Position numbers and translations under genes: made by a program. DNA of 64,000 nucleotides from Ignavibacteriales bacterium (GTDB lineage Bacteria > Bacteroidota > Ignavibacteria > Ignavibacteriales > Melioribacteraceae): contig JACKAB010000008.1 of NCBI GenBank assembly GCA_020635285.1, positions 372,001 through 436,000 of the forward strand. Direction: 5' to 3'. Shown here in pieces: positions 30,630-40,582 of this stretch. Positions within the stretch are counted from its first letter, which is position 1. Each line of letters starts with the position of its first letter. The notes beneath the pieces were generated by a model. It made no database searches, had not been told where the DNA came from, and worked only from the letters and a program-made list of their open reading frames with translations.

Positions 30630-30645
30630 TTAGTATTTACTTTAC
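30619..30645. repeat. Perfect inverted repeat after the BMC genes
   Basis: GTAAAGTAAAT, a 5-base loop, ATTTACTTTAC: an 11-bp perfect stem that holds the repaired stop codon of the second shell gene. It lacks a T run and is followed 13 bases later by a better terminator, so it may stabilise the mRNA or act as an operator. Confidence 0.55.
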
Positions 30646-30657
30646 CATGTATTTTAG

Positions 30658-30684
30658 AACTCCGCAATAGTGTGGAGTTTTTTA
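30658..30684 (+). terminator. Rho-independent terminator of the BMC pair
   Basis: AACTCC-GC ... GT-GGAGTT hairpin followed directly by a run of T. It separates the two shell genes from ybbR, so the shell pair is its own transcription unit. Confidence 0.75.
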
Positions 30685-30694
30685 TATTTACCTT

Positions 30695-31606
30695 ATGAAA
30701 AGAAAAATAATTACAATTAGTCTTGTCACAATATTTTCAATACTGCTATGGGTATTTGTTTCTTTTTCTGGTGAGTTTTCTATCACACTTAATTTGCCAA
30801 CTCAAGTAACTGGGGTTCCAGAAAATTTGGCACTTAGTTCAATTTCTTCCCATGAGGTTTCATTAAGTCTTAAAGGTCAAGGTTGGCAGCTAGCTCAACA
30901 TACATTGGGCAGAGATCCAAAATTTTTCATCCCTTCCCCTCAAAAAGAAGGGGAGACTTCAATTTCATCTAGAAATGTGCTTTACGCAAACTCTTGGCTT
31001 TCATCCACATTGCAACTTGCCGAAGTTAGTCCCGAGAAAATCTCAGTAAAAGTTGAAAAAAAAATAACTAAAAAGGTGGAGATAATTCCGGTACTTTCAT
31101 TAACATATAAACCAGGCTATGATTTAGTATCTCAAGTCGAGATTGATCCAGACTCTGTTGAAATAAGCGGACCGGAAAGCGTAGTAAATGATTTTTCATT
31201 TCTTAACACAACTCGAGTTGCAGTTGATAAATTAGAAAAAGAAACAACACTTAATCTTAAAGTGCAAAACCCAGATTATTTGACAATCGGAACGGAAGAG
31301 TGCAAAGTAAAATTAGATGTACAAAAAATAGTTGATAAGACTTTTGAGAATATTGAAGTTAAAAAAGAAAATATCCCACCTGGTTATGAGTTGAATTTAT
31401 CTCCAATGAGGATTACAATTGTTCTGCGTGGTGGAATAAACTTATTGAGTAAATTAAAAAACGAGGATCTAAAAGTATATGTAAGATTTCAGCAGGCACT
31501 TAACGATACTAACGGTTCTATTGAACCAACCATTGAAATTCCAGATTTCACCTCAATAATTGATTTCAAACCAAAACGATTAGAATACATCATAAAGAAA
31601 TATTAA
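30695..31606 (+). CDS. YbbR/CdaR-like domain protein
   Basis: 303 residues: one N-terminal membrane helix (residues about 5-25, ITISLVTIFSILLWVFVSF), then YbbR-type repeats such as LTYKPGYDLVSQVEIDPDSV with the following VEISGPESVV. In Firmicutes CdaR regulates the c-di-AMP cyclase CdaA; no cyclase gene is in this window. tmk follows after 2 bases. Confidence 0.8.
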   Translation: MKRKIITISLVTIFSILLWVFVSFSGEFSITLNLPTQVTGVPENLALSSISSHEVSLSLKGQGWQLAQHTLGRDPKFFIPSPQKEGETSISSRNVLYANSWLSSTLQLAEVSPEKISVKVEKKITKKVEIIPVLSLTYKPGYDLVSQVEIDPDSVEISGPESVVNDFSFLNTTRVAVDKLEKETTLNLKVQNPDYLTIGTEECKVKLDVQKIVDKTFENIEVKKENIPPGYELNLSPMRITIVLRGGINLLSKLKNEDLKVYVRFQQALNDTNGSIEPTIEIPDFTSIIDFKPKRLEYIIKKY

Positions 31607-31608
31607 AT

Positions 31609-32232
31609 ATGTTTATAACCTTTGAAGGCTTAGATTTTTGTGGTAAATCCACACAAGTAAAATTATTACAGACTTTTCTTAAAGAAAGCGGTTTTAATGT
31701 TTCATTAATTAGAGAACCGGGTGGAGTAAAAATTTCTGAAAAAATAAGAGACATTATTTTAGATAGAAAAAATTCGGAGATGTTCTTTGAAACCGAACTG
31801 CTTTTGTTCTCCGCAAGCAGAGCTCAACTTGTTAGAGAAGAAATTATTCCAAAACTGAAAAATGGGTATATCGTTATTTCAGATAGATTTCATGATTCGT
31901 CTATTGCTTACCAAGGATTTGGGAGAGGGTTAAATCCTACTTTTGTTAAACAACTTCAAAAATTTGCAATAGGAGAGGCAATTCCAGACCTTACTTTTTT
32001 TCTAGATATCCCAATAGAAGAAGTTTTGAATAGAAAATCAAAAGTTAATAAAGATGATTTGGATAGAATTGAAATTTCTAAAACTGATTTTTATGAGAAT
32101 GTAAGATTGGGTTATAAAAAAATTGCAGAAAAAGAGGAACGCTTTATCACTATTGATGGTTTAATGACAAAAGAAATAATTCACAATGAAATAAAAAAAA
32201 TAGTTAAAAAATATTTAAAGGATAAAAAATAG
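31609..32232 (+). CDS. tmk: Thymidylate kinase
   Basis: 207 residues. The P-loop reads FEGLDFCGKSTQ (residues about 4-15), REPGG (about 36) carries the Arg seen in dTMP kinases, and SDRFHDSSIAYQG (about 92-104) is the DRY/F nucleotide-binding motif. It phosphorylates dTMP. ctpA begins at the next base after its stop. Confidence 0.95.
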   Translation: MFITFEGLDFCGKSTQVKLLQTFLKESGFNVSLIREPGGVKISEKIRDIILDRKNSEMFFETELLLFSASRAQLVREEIIPKLKNGYIVISDRFHDSSIAYQGFGRGLNPTFVKQLQKFAIGEAIPDLTFFLDIPIEEVLNRKSKVNKDDLDRIEISKTDFYENVRLGYKKIAEKEERFITIDGLMTKEIIHNEIKKIVKKYLKDKK

Positions 32233-33869
32233 ATGAGAAAATTTTTATTTAGATTTTCTGCAGTTGGATTGATTGTAATACTGAGCGGATTTATAAATGG
32301 CGATTCTGATATTTATTTTCAGATGTCAAAAGGGATTGATATTTTTGGCAGAGTCTATAAAGAAGTTGCAATTAATTATGTTGATGAAGTAAAGCCTGAA
32401 GCTTTTATGCTTCAAGGAATTCAAGGAATGCTTTCCGCCTTAGATCCATACACAGTTTACATTGATGAAAATCATCAAAAAGATATTGAACTTATTACAA
32501 AAGGAAAGTATGGCGGAATTGGTGCAACAGTCGGTTTATACAACGATAAAATTACAATAGTAGATTTGATAGAGGGTTATTCAGCTCAACGGCAAGGAAT
32601 AAGAATTGGAGATGTCATTAAAAAAGTTGACACTGTTTCAATATCAAAAACAAATTATGATGAATTAGGAAATTATTTAAAACGGGAACCGGGAACCGAA
32701 ATTTCGTTAACTATTGAAAGAGATGGGGTTAAAGGAGATATAATTTTCAATTTAGTAAGTGAAGAAATTGAAATTAAAAATCTGACTTATTATGGATTTG
32801 TCCCAGAAGAAAGCAATAATGTTTATCTAAAACTTAGTGGTTTTTCCAGAAGTGCCGGCGATGAAATTAGAAAAGCTATTCACGATTTGAGAGTGCAAAA
32901 AGAAATTAAATCAATTGTGTTGGATTTGCGTGGAAATCCTGGTGGATTACTTGATGCAGCAATTGATGTTAGTGAGAAGTTTTTGAAAAAAGGACAAAAA
33001 ATAGTTTCAATAAAAGGAAGAGATGAAACAAAAGAGCAAGTTTTTAATGCTCAGGAAGAACCAGTAAGTGGAAGTACAAAATTGGCAATATTAGTTGATG
33101 GCGGTTCAGCTTCAGCTTCTGAAATTGTTGCTGGTGCTCTGCAAGATCACGATAGAGGAGTTGTACTGGGCACAAAATCTTTTGGCAAAGGATTGGTTCA
33201 AACAGTGATTCCACTCTCATTTAATACATCTCTGAAGATGACCACAGCCAGATATTATACTCCAAGCGGAAGATGTATTCAGGAAGTAGATTATTCAAAA
33301 GAGAAAGAAATTTTCGGTGAAAATATTATTGACGAGAATAAAATTTATTTAACGGATAATAAAAGAGAAGTTTTTGCAAGAGGAGGAATTACTCCCGATT
33401 CAGTAATTAATAATTCATCCGAATCTCATTTGGTAAGATCATTATTGGCTACTGGAATGTTTTTTAATTTGGGACAAACTTTTTAACACAACCACCGAAG
33501 ATCAAATAAGCAATGAAAGTGATGAAACACTTTTTAAGTTATTTTTAGATTATTTGGAAAAAGAAGAATTCAATTATAAAACTCAATCTGAATTATTAAT
33601 TGGCGATCTCAAAGAATCAATTAAAAAAGAAGGTTATAATTCAAACTTACTTGAAGAAGTTGAAAAATTAGATGTAAAATTTGATGAAATAAAACAGAGA
33701 AAGAATTAAATAAATATAAAACAGATATAATTTCTGAAATTAAGCAAGAGCTTGCTGCAAGAAAAGATGGAAGAAGGGAAGAATTACTGAATCGCTTAAA
33801 TATGATAATCAGTTTTCTGCGGCAATAAAAATTCTTGAAAATAATTCCTATACTTCCTTGTTAAATTAG
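32233..33869 (+). CDS. C-terminal processing protease (S41), frameshifted 3' end
   Basis: A signal-anchor is followed by a PDZ domain (residues about 85-170; GYSAQRQGIRIGDVIKKVD) and the S41 core. The catalytic Ser lies in DGGSASASEIVAGAL (about 294) and the Lys in GTKSFGKGLVQ (about 319). A stop at 33486 ends the first frame, but the next frame continues with helical sequence typical of the CtpA tail (TLFKLFLDYLEKEEFNYK) up to 33869, after two more single-base shifts (near 33700 and 33795). The first shift is at TTTTT. Repaired length is about 545 residues, normal for Bacteroidota CtpA. It cleaves envelope proteins at their C termini. Confidence 0.85.
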
Positions 33870-33879
33870 ATATGTTTTT

Positions 33880-33908
33880 GCATTCGCGGTTTTTTTTGCC
33901 GCGAATGC
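33880..33908. terminator. Strong hairpin after ctpA
   Basis: GCATTCGCGG ... CCGCGAATGC, a perfect 10-bp GC-rich stem with a T-rich loop, 10 bases after the repaired ctpA stop. A typical trailing T run is missing, so it may terminate weakly or protect the mRNA. The rest of the 170-base gap before htpG is AT-rich with no other feature recognised. Confidence 0.55.
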
Positions 33909-34079
33909 TTAATAAATAATTATTTGCCATTTAATCTTTTCAATCTTTCGTTTTCCACAGAAACTTTTTTCTCTATAAATTGTTAAATTTACCAATTGAA
34001 TTTTAATCTTTTTGCACTTTTCTGCATCAAATTAGAAATAAAAATTTTATAAAATAAAAAAATAAATTATGGAGGAATA

Positions 34080-35996
34080 ATGTCCGAAACAAAAGTTGAA
34101 GAAACCAAACTAGAGTTTAAAGCTGAAGTTAAACAGCTTTTAGATATTCTGGTTCATTCGCTTTATACTCACAAAGAGATATTTTTAAGAGAGTTAATTT
34201 CCAATGCATCAGATGCAATGGATAAACTAAAATTTGAGTCTAACAAAGGAACTGAGATTGCTGATTCTGGTCTTGAATTAGAAATTAATATCAACATTGA
34301 TAAAGACAAAAAAATAATAAAAATTTCTGATACAGGAATTGGGATGACTCATGATGAAATTATTTCAAATATTGGAACAATTGCAAAATCCGGCACATCT
34401 GAATTTTTGAAAGTTATGGCACAAAGCAAGGAAGATGCTAGCAATATTATCGGTCGTTTTGGAATTGGTTTCTATTCAGTTTTTATGGTTGCCAAAGAAG
34501 TTGTTATTAAAACCAAATCATTTAAGAAAAATGAACCAGCAATGAAATGGGTTTCAGATGGTTTGGGCTCTTACACAATTTCTGAACTAGGTGAGGAAGT
34601 TAAAAGAGGAACAACAATCGAAGTTCATCTAAAAGATGATATGGACGAATTTTTAGAAAAATATAGATTAGATTCTGTTGTTAAAAAACACTCTAGTTTT
34701 ATAACTTTCCCAATAAAAGTTGAGAACGAACAGGTAAATACAGTTTCTGCGTTATGGCGTGAACCAAAATCAAATATTAAACCAGAGCAGTATACTGAGT
34801 TTTATAAATTTTTAACTTACGATCAAGATGAGCCGCTCACAACAATTCACAGAAGCGTCGATGCACCAATTCAGTTTACAAGCTTACTTTTTATTCCCAA
34901 GAGAAATATGGATATGTTTGGCTATAACAGGGAAGATTTTGGCTTGGATTTGTATGTCCGTCGCGTTCTTATTCAGCATCAAAATAAAGATTTATTGCCT
35001 GAATATTTAAGTTTTGTAAAAGGTGTTGTAGATTCTGAAGATTTACCTCTTAATATTTCGCGAGAGACTTTACAAGAAAATGTAATCTTTTCTAAGATTT
35101 CTTCAAGTGTTACTACTCAAGTTTTGGCTCATTTAACAACAATGGCAGAAAAAGAAGAAGATAAATTTAATGCTTTTTGGAAGGAGCATGGCAAAACTTT
35201 CAAAATGGGTTATATGGATTATACTAATCAAGAAAAGTTTAGCAAGTTATTAAGATTTAATACTTCACAATCTAAAGATATAAATGAACTTTTTAGCCTT
35301 GATCAATATATTGAACGAATGAAAAAAGATCAGAAAGAAATTTATTATTTAGCAGGAAGCAGCAGGGAGGCAGTTACTCTTGATCCGCATTTAGAAATAT
35401 TTAAAAGCAAAGGAATTGAAGTATTATTCTTATATGACCCGATGGATGAATTTGTGATGGAAGCTTTGAGGAAATACAAAGATTTTGATATTAAATCTGC
35501 GGAGCAAGCTGATATTAAAAAGTTAGGTAAACTTGAAGATGTAGAAACAGAAAAGAAAGAAAAAGCAGAAGAACTTTCTAAAGATGATAAGAAACAATTT
35601 TCCAGTTTGATGAAAAGAATGAAAGATATTCTTGGCGATAGGGTAATGGATGTTAAGGAATCAGATAGATTAAAAGGAAGTCCGATTGTATTGGTAAACC
35701 CAGATGATGGAATGACTTCAACAATGCAAAAAATTATGAACATCACTGGCAAAATGTCAACCGTGCCGCCTAAAATTATGGAAGTTAATAAAGACCACAA
35801 GTTGATTAGAAACTTAATAAAAGTCTTTAAACAAAATGACAAAGATGAATACCTAACTACTGTTGTTGAACAATTGTATGAATCCTCTTTACTCTTAGAA
35901 GGATTTTTATACGATCCGCACAAATTGGTAAATAGAGTAAATTCACTTTTAGAAAACTCAAGTGAATGGTATACCGATGTTAAAAATCTAAAATAA
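34080..35996 (+). CDS. htpG: Chaperone HtpG (Hsp90)
   Basis: 638 residues, full length. The N-terminal GHKL ATPase shows FLRELISNASDAMDKL (Asn for Mg/ATP), SDTGIGMT and GRFGIGFYSVFMVA. The middle domain carries the conserved Arg region ISRETLQEN, and a C-terminal dimer domain follows. GGAGG lies 6 bases before ATG. It is a general stress chaperone, apparently a single-gene unit with its own terminator at 36020. Confidence 0.97.
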   Translation: MSETKVEETKLEFKAEVKQLLDILVHSLYTHKEIFLRELISNASDAMDKLKFESNKGTEIADSGLELEININIDKDKKIIKISDTGIGMTHDEIISNIGTIAKSGTSEFLKVMAQSKEDASNIIGRFGIGFYSVFMVAKEVVIKTKSFKKNEPAMKWVSDGLGSYTISELGEEVKRGTTIEVHLKDDMDEFLEKYRLDSVVKKHSSFITFPIKVENEQVNTVSALWREPKSNIKPEQYTEFYKFLTYDQDEPLTTIHRSVDAPIQFTSLLFIPKRNMDMFGYNREDFGLDLYVRRVLIQHQNKDLLPEYLSFVKGVVDSEDLPLNISRETLQENVIFSKISSSVTTQVLAHLTTMAEKEEDKFNAFWKEHGKTFKMGYMDYTNQEKFSKLLRFNTSQSKDINELFSLDQYIERMKKDQKEIYYLAGSSREAVTLDPHLEIFKSKGIEVLFLYDPMDEFVMEALRKYKDFDIKSAEQADIKKLGKLEDVETEKKEKAEELSKDDKKQFSSLMKRMKDILGDRVMDVKESDRLKGSPIVLVNPDDGMTSTMQKIMNITGKMSTVPPKIMEVNKDHKLIRNLIKVFKQNDKDEYLTTVVEQLYESSLLLEGFLYDPHKLVNRVNSLLENSSEWYTDVKNLK

Positions 35997-36019
35997 ATTA
36001 TTTTTATTATTTTAATTGA

Positions 36020-36050
36020 GCCTGCTCACAAAATTTGAGCGGGCTTTTTA
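36020..36050 (+). terminator. Rho-independent terminator of htpG
   Basis: GCCTGCTCA / TGAGCGGGC stem (one G-T pair) with a 7-base loop and TTTTT directly after. 24 bases after the htpG stop. Confidence 0.85.
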
Positions 36051-36204
36051 TTTATTTGAGTCTACGGTTGTAGAAATAAATATTAAAATGTTAAAGTGTT
36101 ATAAAACAATGAATTAAAAGTTATAGTTAAAGTGTTCTATTGTCAATCATTCTGGTTTCTGCCTTTAAGATTACAAGGATCTAAAAATAGAATTATAGAT
36201 TTTC

Positions 36205-36235
36205 GATACGGACATTCGGGAATGTCAGAATGCAT
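36205..36235. repeat. Short palindrome in the htpG-deacetylase gap
   Basis: GACATTC-GG-GAATGTC, a 7-bp perfect palindrome (around 36211-36226) in an otherwise featureless 250-base AT-rich gap. It resembles the CATTCCCGA...TCGGGAATC palindrome at 41570, so both may be copies of a small dispersed repeat of this genome. Confidence 0.4.
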
Positions 36236-36308
36236 AAATGTAAGTTATTGTATAACAATAAATTGATAATATCACTTAAAGTAAAATATAAAATAAACTA
36301 GAGCTAAC

Positions 36309-37280
36309 TTGAACAAAAACAATAAAATGAATGCAAGCATCTCACTTGATTTAGACAATCAATGGGCATATATGAAAGTCCATGGAGATGAAGGTTGGGA
36401 AAAATATCCATCTTACTTTGATCGTTTTCTTCCTCACGGATTGGAAATGTTAAAAAGTTTAATCTTAACATCACATTTTTATTGTTGGAAGAGATGCAGA
36501 TGATGAGAAAATTTAGATGTAATTTCAGAGATTACAAAACAAGGTCACGAAGTTGGAAACCACTCTTACAATCACGAGGCTGCATTTAATTATTACAAAC
36601 GTGAAGAAATTTTAGAAGAATTGGAGAGAACAGAAGACGCAATTCAGAAAGCAACCGGAGCACGACCAATTGGATTCCGCGGACCAGGTTTTAGCAGAAG
36701 CACCTTACTTTTTAATATTCTGAAAGAAAAAAAATATCTTTATGATGCTTCAACTTTACCAACTTGGATTGGACCTCTAGCTCGGACATACTATTTTAGA
36801 CAATCAAATTTGAGTAAAGAAGAAAGAAAAAAACTCGCGAAGGATTGTTTGGTTCCTTTTCTGATGGCTTTAAAAACCATAAAACCTTTCATTTGGAAAT
36901 TAGTTGATAAATCAGAATTGTTGGAAATTCCGGTGAGTACAATTCCGATTTTAAAACTTCCTTTTCATTTTAGCTATTTGCACTATCTTGCAAAAGTTTC
37001 TGTGGGATTGATGAATTCATATTTGCAAACAGCCATTTCACTATGCAAATTGACGAATACTGAGCCGAGTTTTTTACTTCATCCATTAGATTTAATTGGC
37101 GGTGATTTAATTCCGGAGCTAAATTTTTTTCCAAGCATGGATTTATCAAGCAGCTACAAAGCCGAACTTTTTGATATTGTTATGGAAAAAATGACCGCTA
37201 ACTTTAATTTGATCAATATGAGTGATCACGCGAATGAAATATTGAAAAAGGGAAATTTGCCGAGAAAGTTGGCAGTTTAG
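36309..37280 (+). CDS. Polysaccharide deacetylase family protein, frameshifted
   Basis: NodB-type deacetylase: the metal/catalytic Asp region is ISLDLDNQWAYM, followed by the His motif GHEVGNHSYNH (HxxxH, about base 36550) and the RGPGFS motif (about 36680). The frame shifts near 36466 and 36505; repaired, the sequence FFIVGRDADD... leads straight into the His motif. The start is uncertain: TTG 36309 or ATG 36327, neither with a clear ribosome site. It likely removes acetyl groups from a cell-surface glycan. It converges on the exonuclease/UvrC-like gene 4 bases away. Confidence 0.75.
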
Positions 37281-37283
37281 TGT

Positions 37284-38942
37284 TTATTGAATTTCTGAAG
37301 TTGTAAATTTAAGTTTAGTAAACAACTCATTCTTACTCTCATAATCTTTTAGGTAATGTACTCTTACCAAATTTCTATTTTTAACCAGCCAACTCAAAGA
37401 TATCTTAATCTTTTCCAAATCTTTATCTTCCATTCCCGCAAGTAGATGAAAGGTTCCTTCAAAAAAATCATCGAGCGCAGTTTCAAAATAATCTTGCTCT
37501 TTTATGTAATAATCGTGAAGAAAAACTCTTCCTTCTAAAAAAAGGATATAATCAGTAAATTCAGAATCACGAATTTCAATCAGCGCATTAACTTTATTTA
37601 TTGGCTCTGCCAAAATTGAGGAACGGCTCAATTGATTTAAAAGCATATTTACAGTGTCTCTAATCTCAGCGGCTTCTTCATATTTTTGACGCTCGGATAA
37701 ATTTTTCATTTTAGCAAGCAATCTATTTACCGCATTTTGATTTTTACCAGAAAGAAACTCATAAACATTTTGCAGCTCATCATCATATTCTTTAACATTT
37801 ACTTCATCAATGCAGGGTGCCAAGCATCTTTTAATATCCAACAAATAACATTTCTTTTTCTTCATTAAAACTTTATCGGAACATTCCCTTAATGCAAAAG
37901 TTTTATCAGCAATTTCTCGCAATTGAGTCGCTGTATATCTATTGGAATAAGGGCCAAAATAATCGTTGCCGTCAAAATCAAAATCTGTTGCAACTTTTAC
38001 ATCGGGGAAATCATGATTCAATTTTACTTTGATAAAGTAATTTTGGGAAAACTTTTTAAGCATAGTGTTATATTGAGGGCGGTGTACTTTTATAAGTTCT
38101 GCCTCCAAAACCAATGCACTAAGTTCAGATTTAGTCACATGAAACCCGAGTCGATTTGCGTGTCTTGCTATTTTTTTTGCCTTTCTTGCTGCTGAACTGG
38201 AAAAGTAATTTTTAACTCTTTTCTTTAAAGATTTAGCCTTACCTATATAAACAATTTTATCTTTAGCATCCCGAAAAAAATAAACTCCAGGTGAATCCGG
38301 CAAACTAGCTAAATCTCCTACCAACTTCTTTTTAACCAGCCTAAAACTTTTGGAAACTTGCGGTGCAGTTTGAAAATCTACTAAATCAGAAACATTTTCA
38401 TAGTTATAATCTTCTTTTAATTTTTTCAATAGTTTAAGAAAAAGTTTTGCTGTAACTAAAGCGTCACCCAAAGCACGATGAACATTTTTATGTTGAATTC
38501 TAAAATGCTTAACCATATTCCCAAGAGATTTACTTTTTAGCTCAGGAAAATCTTTCTGGAAATTTTAAAGTACAAATCTGTTCTAATTTTGGAAGTTGAA
38601 TATCAGCTCGCTCAAATTCAGATTTTAAAAATGCATAATCAAAAGGTAAATTATGGCCTATTAAAATAGAACCTTCGATGAATTCCTTTACATCTTGAGA
38701 AATACTTTCAAAAGTTGGAGCATCAAAAACTTCAGCATTTGTAATTCCTGTTAACTGAGAAATAAACGGAGGAATAAATTGTTCGGGATTTAACAGTGAT
38801 TGAAAAGTTTCTGTGATTTTTCCGTTTTCAATTCTTACAATTCCAATTTCAATTGCCCGGCTTTTTGGGGAGAAGTGCCGGTTGTTTCAAAATCCAGCAC
38901 AGAATAAGTAGCTTCAGAAAATAATATTTCTTTTTGATTCAT
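37284..38942 (-). CDS. DEDDh exonuclease fused to UvrC-like GIY-YIG nuclease, frameshifted
   Basis: Read from ATG 38942, the first ~190 residues are a DnaQ-type exonuclease: SVLDFETTG (DxE), ILIGHNLPFDYAFL, and HRALGDA (final His and Asp). A linker leads to a GIY-YIG nuclease domain (LPDSPGVYFFRD then IVYIGKAKSLKKRV) and a UvrC-like Cys cluster/UVR region (KKKCYLLDIKRCLAPCID). The frame shifts near 38865 and 38560, both in short homopolymers. Such DnaQ-UvrC fusions (Cho-like) are known in several phyla and are thought to act in excision repair; the polarity of action here is unknown. Repaired length is about 550 residues. Confidence 0.82.
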
Positions 38943-39040
38943 TTAGTATTATTAATAATTTATATATTAAATGTAAATAAAAAGTGAAACATTATTTTTG
39001 CAAATTAACTTTTGGAAAAATAGTTTATAGGAGCACGAAA

Positions 39041-39301
39041 ATGAATTATTCATTCTATGATTTTGTTGGCAATCTTGGAGTATTTTTAATTATAATTAGC
39101 TATTTACTTTTGCAGATAAATAAGATTGAAAGTAAAAATATAAAATATTCTTTGATGAATCTCTTCGGAGCTTCATTTGTTATTATTTCGCTTTTGGAAA
39201 ATTTTAATATATCTGCGTTTGTAATTGAAGTATTCTGGGTTGGAATAAGTTTAATTGGAATATATAATTATCTTATGAATAAAAATATTAACAAACAATA
39301 G
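39041..39301 (+). CDS. Small membrane protein, CBU_0592-like
   Basis: A longer open frame starts at 38984, but ATG 39041 has a clear ribosome site (AGGAG, 9 bases before). The 86 residues hold three hydrophobic helices (VGNLGVFLIIISYLLLQ, SLMNLFGASFVIISLL, VFWVGISLIGIYNYL), matching the layout of CBU_0592-type membrane proteins of unknown role. It is divergent from the exonuclease gene. Confidence 0.65.
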   Translation: MNYSFYDFVGNLGVFLIIISYLLLQINKIESKNIKYSLMNLFGASFVIISLLENFNISAFVIEVFWVGISLIGIYNYLMNKNINKQ

Positions 39302-39470
39302 TTAACTTGTTATAAATAAAGATAATAGTGGATTTATATAAAGTATAAAATTATAAAAATTTGTTAAAAATGGTTAATTATTGTAAATCAATATTTTAGT
39401 TTTAGATGTACTTTTATTATTATTATAATTAAGATTTTTAAAAACCTTATTTATATGGAGTATTAAATAA

Positions 39471-39765
39471 ATGGCAGACAACATTCCTTTAGAATTTGAA
39501 AATATAGGCGAATACAATAAAGCTGTTCTGCAGCAATTAATTGATAATAACGCTATTTTAAGAGTCATGTTGGATTATGAAGTTGAAAAACACGCCTATA
39601 GACAAGCTTGAGGAAGGATTAGAAGAAATTTCTACCGAAGATTTAGCTGCGCGGAAACGAGAAATATCACAAGCGATGAATGAAAAGATTAGAGAATATA
39701 AATTACATGCTTTGGCAGAAATCAATTTAAAAAATAAATGGGAGCATACGTGCTCCGTAAAATAG
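39471..39765 (+). CDS. Small hypothetical protein, frameshifted
   Basis: ATG 39471 (GGAG 10 bases before) opens MADNIPLEFENIGEYNKAVL, which stops at 39611; the next frame carries on from about 39595 to 39765 with IDKLEEGLEEISTEDLAARK and a helical, charged tail. A single-base shift near 39590 would make one soluble all-helical protein of about 97 residues. No family is recognised. The 170-base gap before it is AT-rich with nothing identified. It is followed 10 bases later by the phosphoesterase gene. Confidence 0.5.
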
Positions 39766-39775
39766 TGAATGTGTT

Positions 39776-40582
39776 ATGAATATGAATATTTTGTTTATAG
39801 GTGATATTGTTGGCAAACCCGGAATGGACATGGCTGCAATGTGGATTCCAAGTTTAGAAAAAAAGTATAGAGCAGATTTAGTTATTGTTAATGCAGAAAA
39901 TACTGCGGATGGAAAAGGATGTACAGAAAAAGAGGGACAAGTTTTGTTTAATCTTGGTGCTCACGTTTTAACAGGTGGAAATCATACTTGGGATAAATTT
40001 CAATCTCAAGATTATTTAAAAGCTGAGAAAAGAGCAATTCGCCCTATGAATTATCCTAAAGGTGCTTACGGAAATGGTTACACAATTGTTGAAACTAAAA
40101 AAGGGAAAGCTGCTGTTTTAAATTTACAAGGCAGAACTTTTATGGCTGCAATTGATTGCCCGTTCAGAACCGCAGAATGGATTTTGAAAAGAATTGCCCA
40201 AGAAACAAAAGTTATTTTTATCGATTTTCACGCTGAAGCAACTGCGGAAAAATTAGCTCTTGCAAATTTTGTTGATGGAACTGCAAGCGTTATGGTTGGA
40301 ACTCATACTCACATTCAAACAGCTGATGAAAGAATTTTCCCCAAAGGATTAGGTTACATTACAGATACTGGAATGACCGGACCTTATGATTCTGTAATCG
40401 GAATGAAAACAGAAGCCGCAGTAAATAGATTTTTATTTCAAACCCCACAAAAATATCAAACTGCAACTGACCAAAATCATTTATGTGGAATTTTTGCAAA
40501 AGTAGATATTACAACCGGCAAAACAGTTGAGATTGAACGAATTTTAATTCCTGCATTTGACACAAACGTTCCGGTGGAATGA
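39776..40582 (+). CDS. TIGR00282-family metallophosphoesterase (YmdB-like)
   Basis: 268 residues, usual length. Metal-binding motifs: FIGDIVGKPG (residues about 5-14), NAENTADGKG (about 39), GGNHTWDK (about 66), DFHAEATAEK (about 150) and GTHTHIQTAD (about 178). Relatives such as YmdB hydrolyse 2',3'-cyclic nucleotides. The stop overlaps the start of the methyltransferase by 4 bases (ATGA), so the two are coupled. Confidence 0.9.
   Translation: MNMNILFIGDIVGKPGMDMAAMWIPSLEKKYRADLVIVNAENTADGKGCTEKEGQVLFNLGAHVLTGGNHTWDKFQSQDYLKAEKRAIRPMNYPKGAYGNGYTIVETKKGKAAVLNLQGRTFMAAIDCPFRTAEWILKRIAQETKVIFIDFHAEATAEKLALANFVDGTASVMVGTHTHIQTADERIFPKGLGYITDTGMTGPYDSVIGMKTEAAVNRFLFQTPQKYQTATDQNHLCGIFAKVDITTGKTVEIERILIPAFDTNVPVE

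Noticed and set aside
35345..35923. A 192-codon minus-strand open frame inside htpG
   Set aside because: It is antisense to the conserved Hsp90 C-terminal half, is Ser-rich without motifs, and has no ribosome site.
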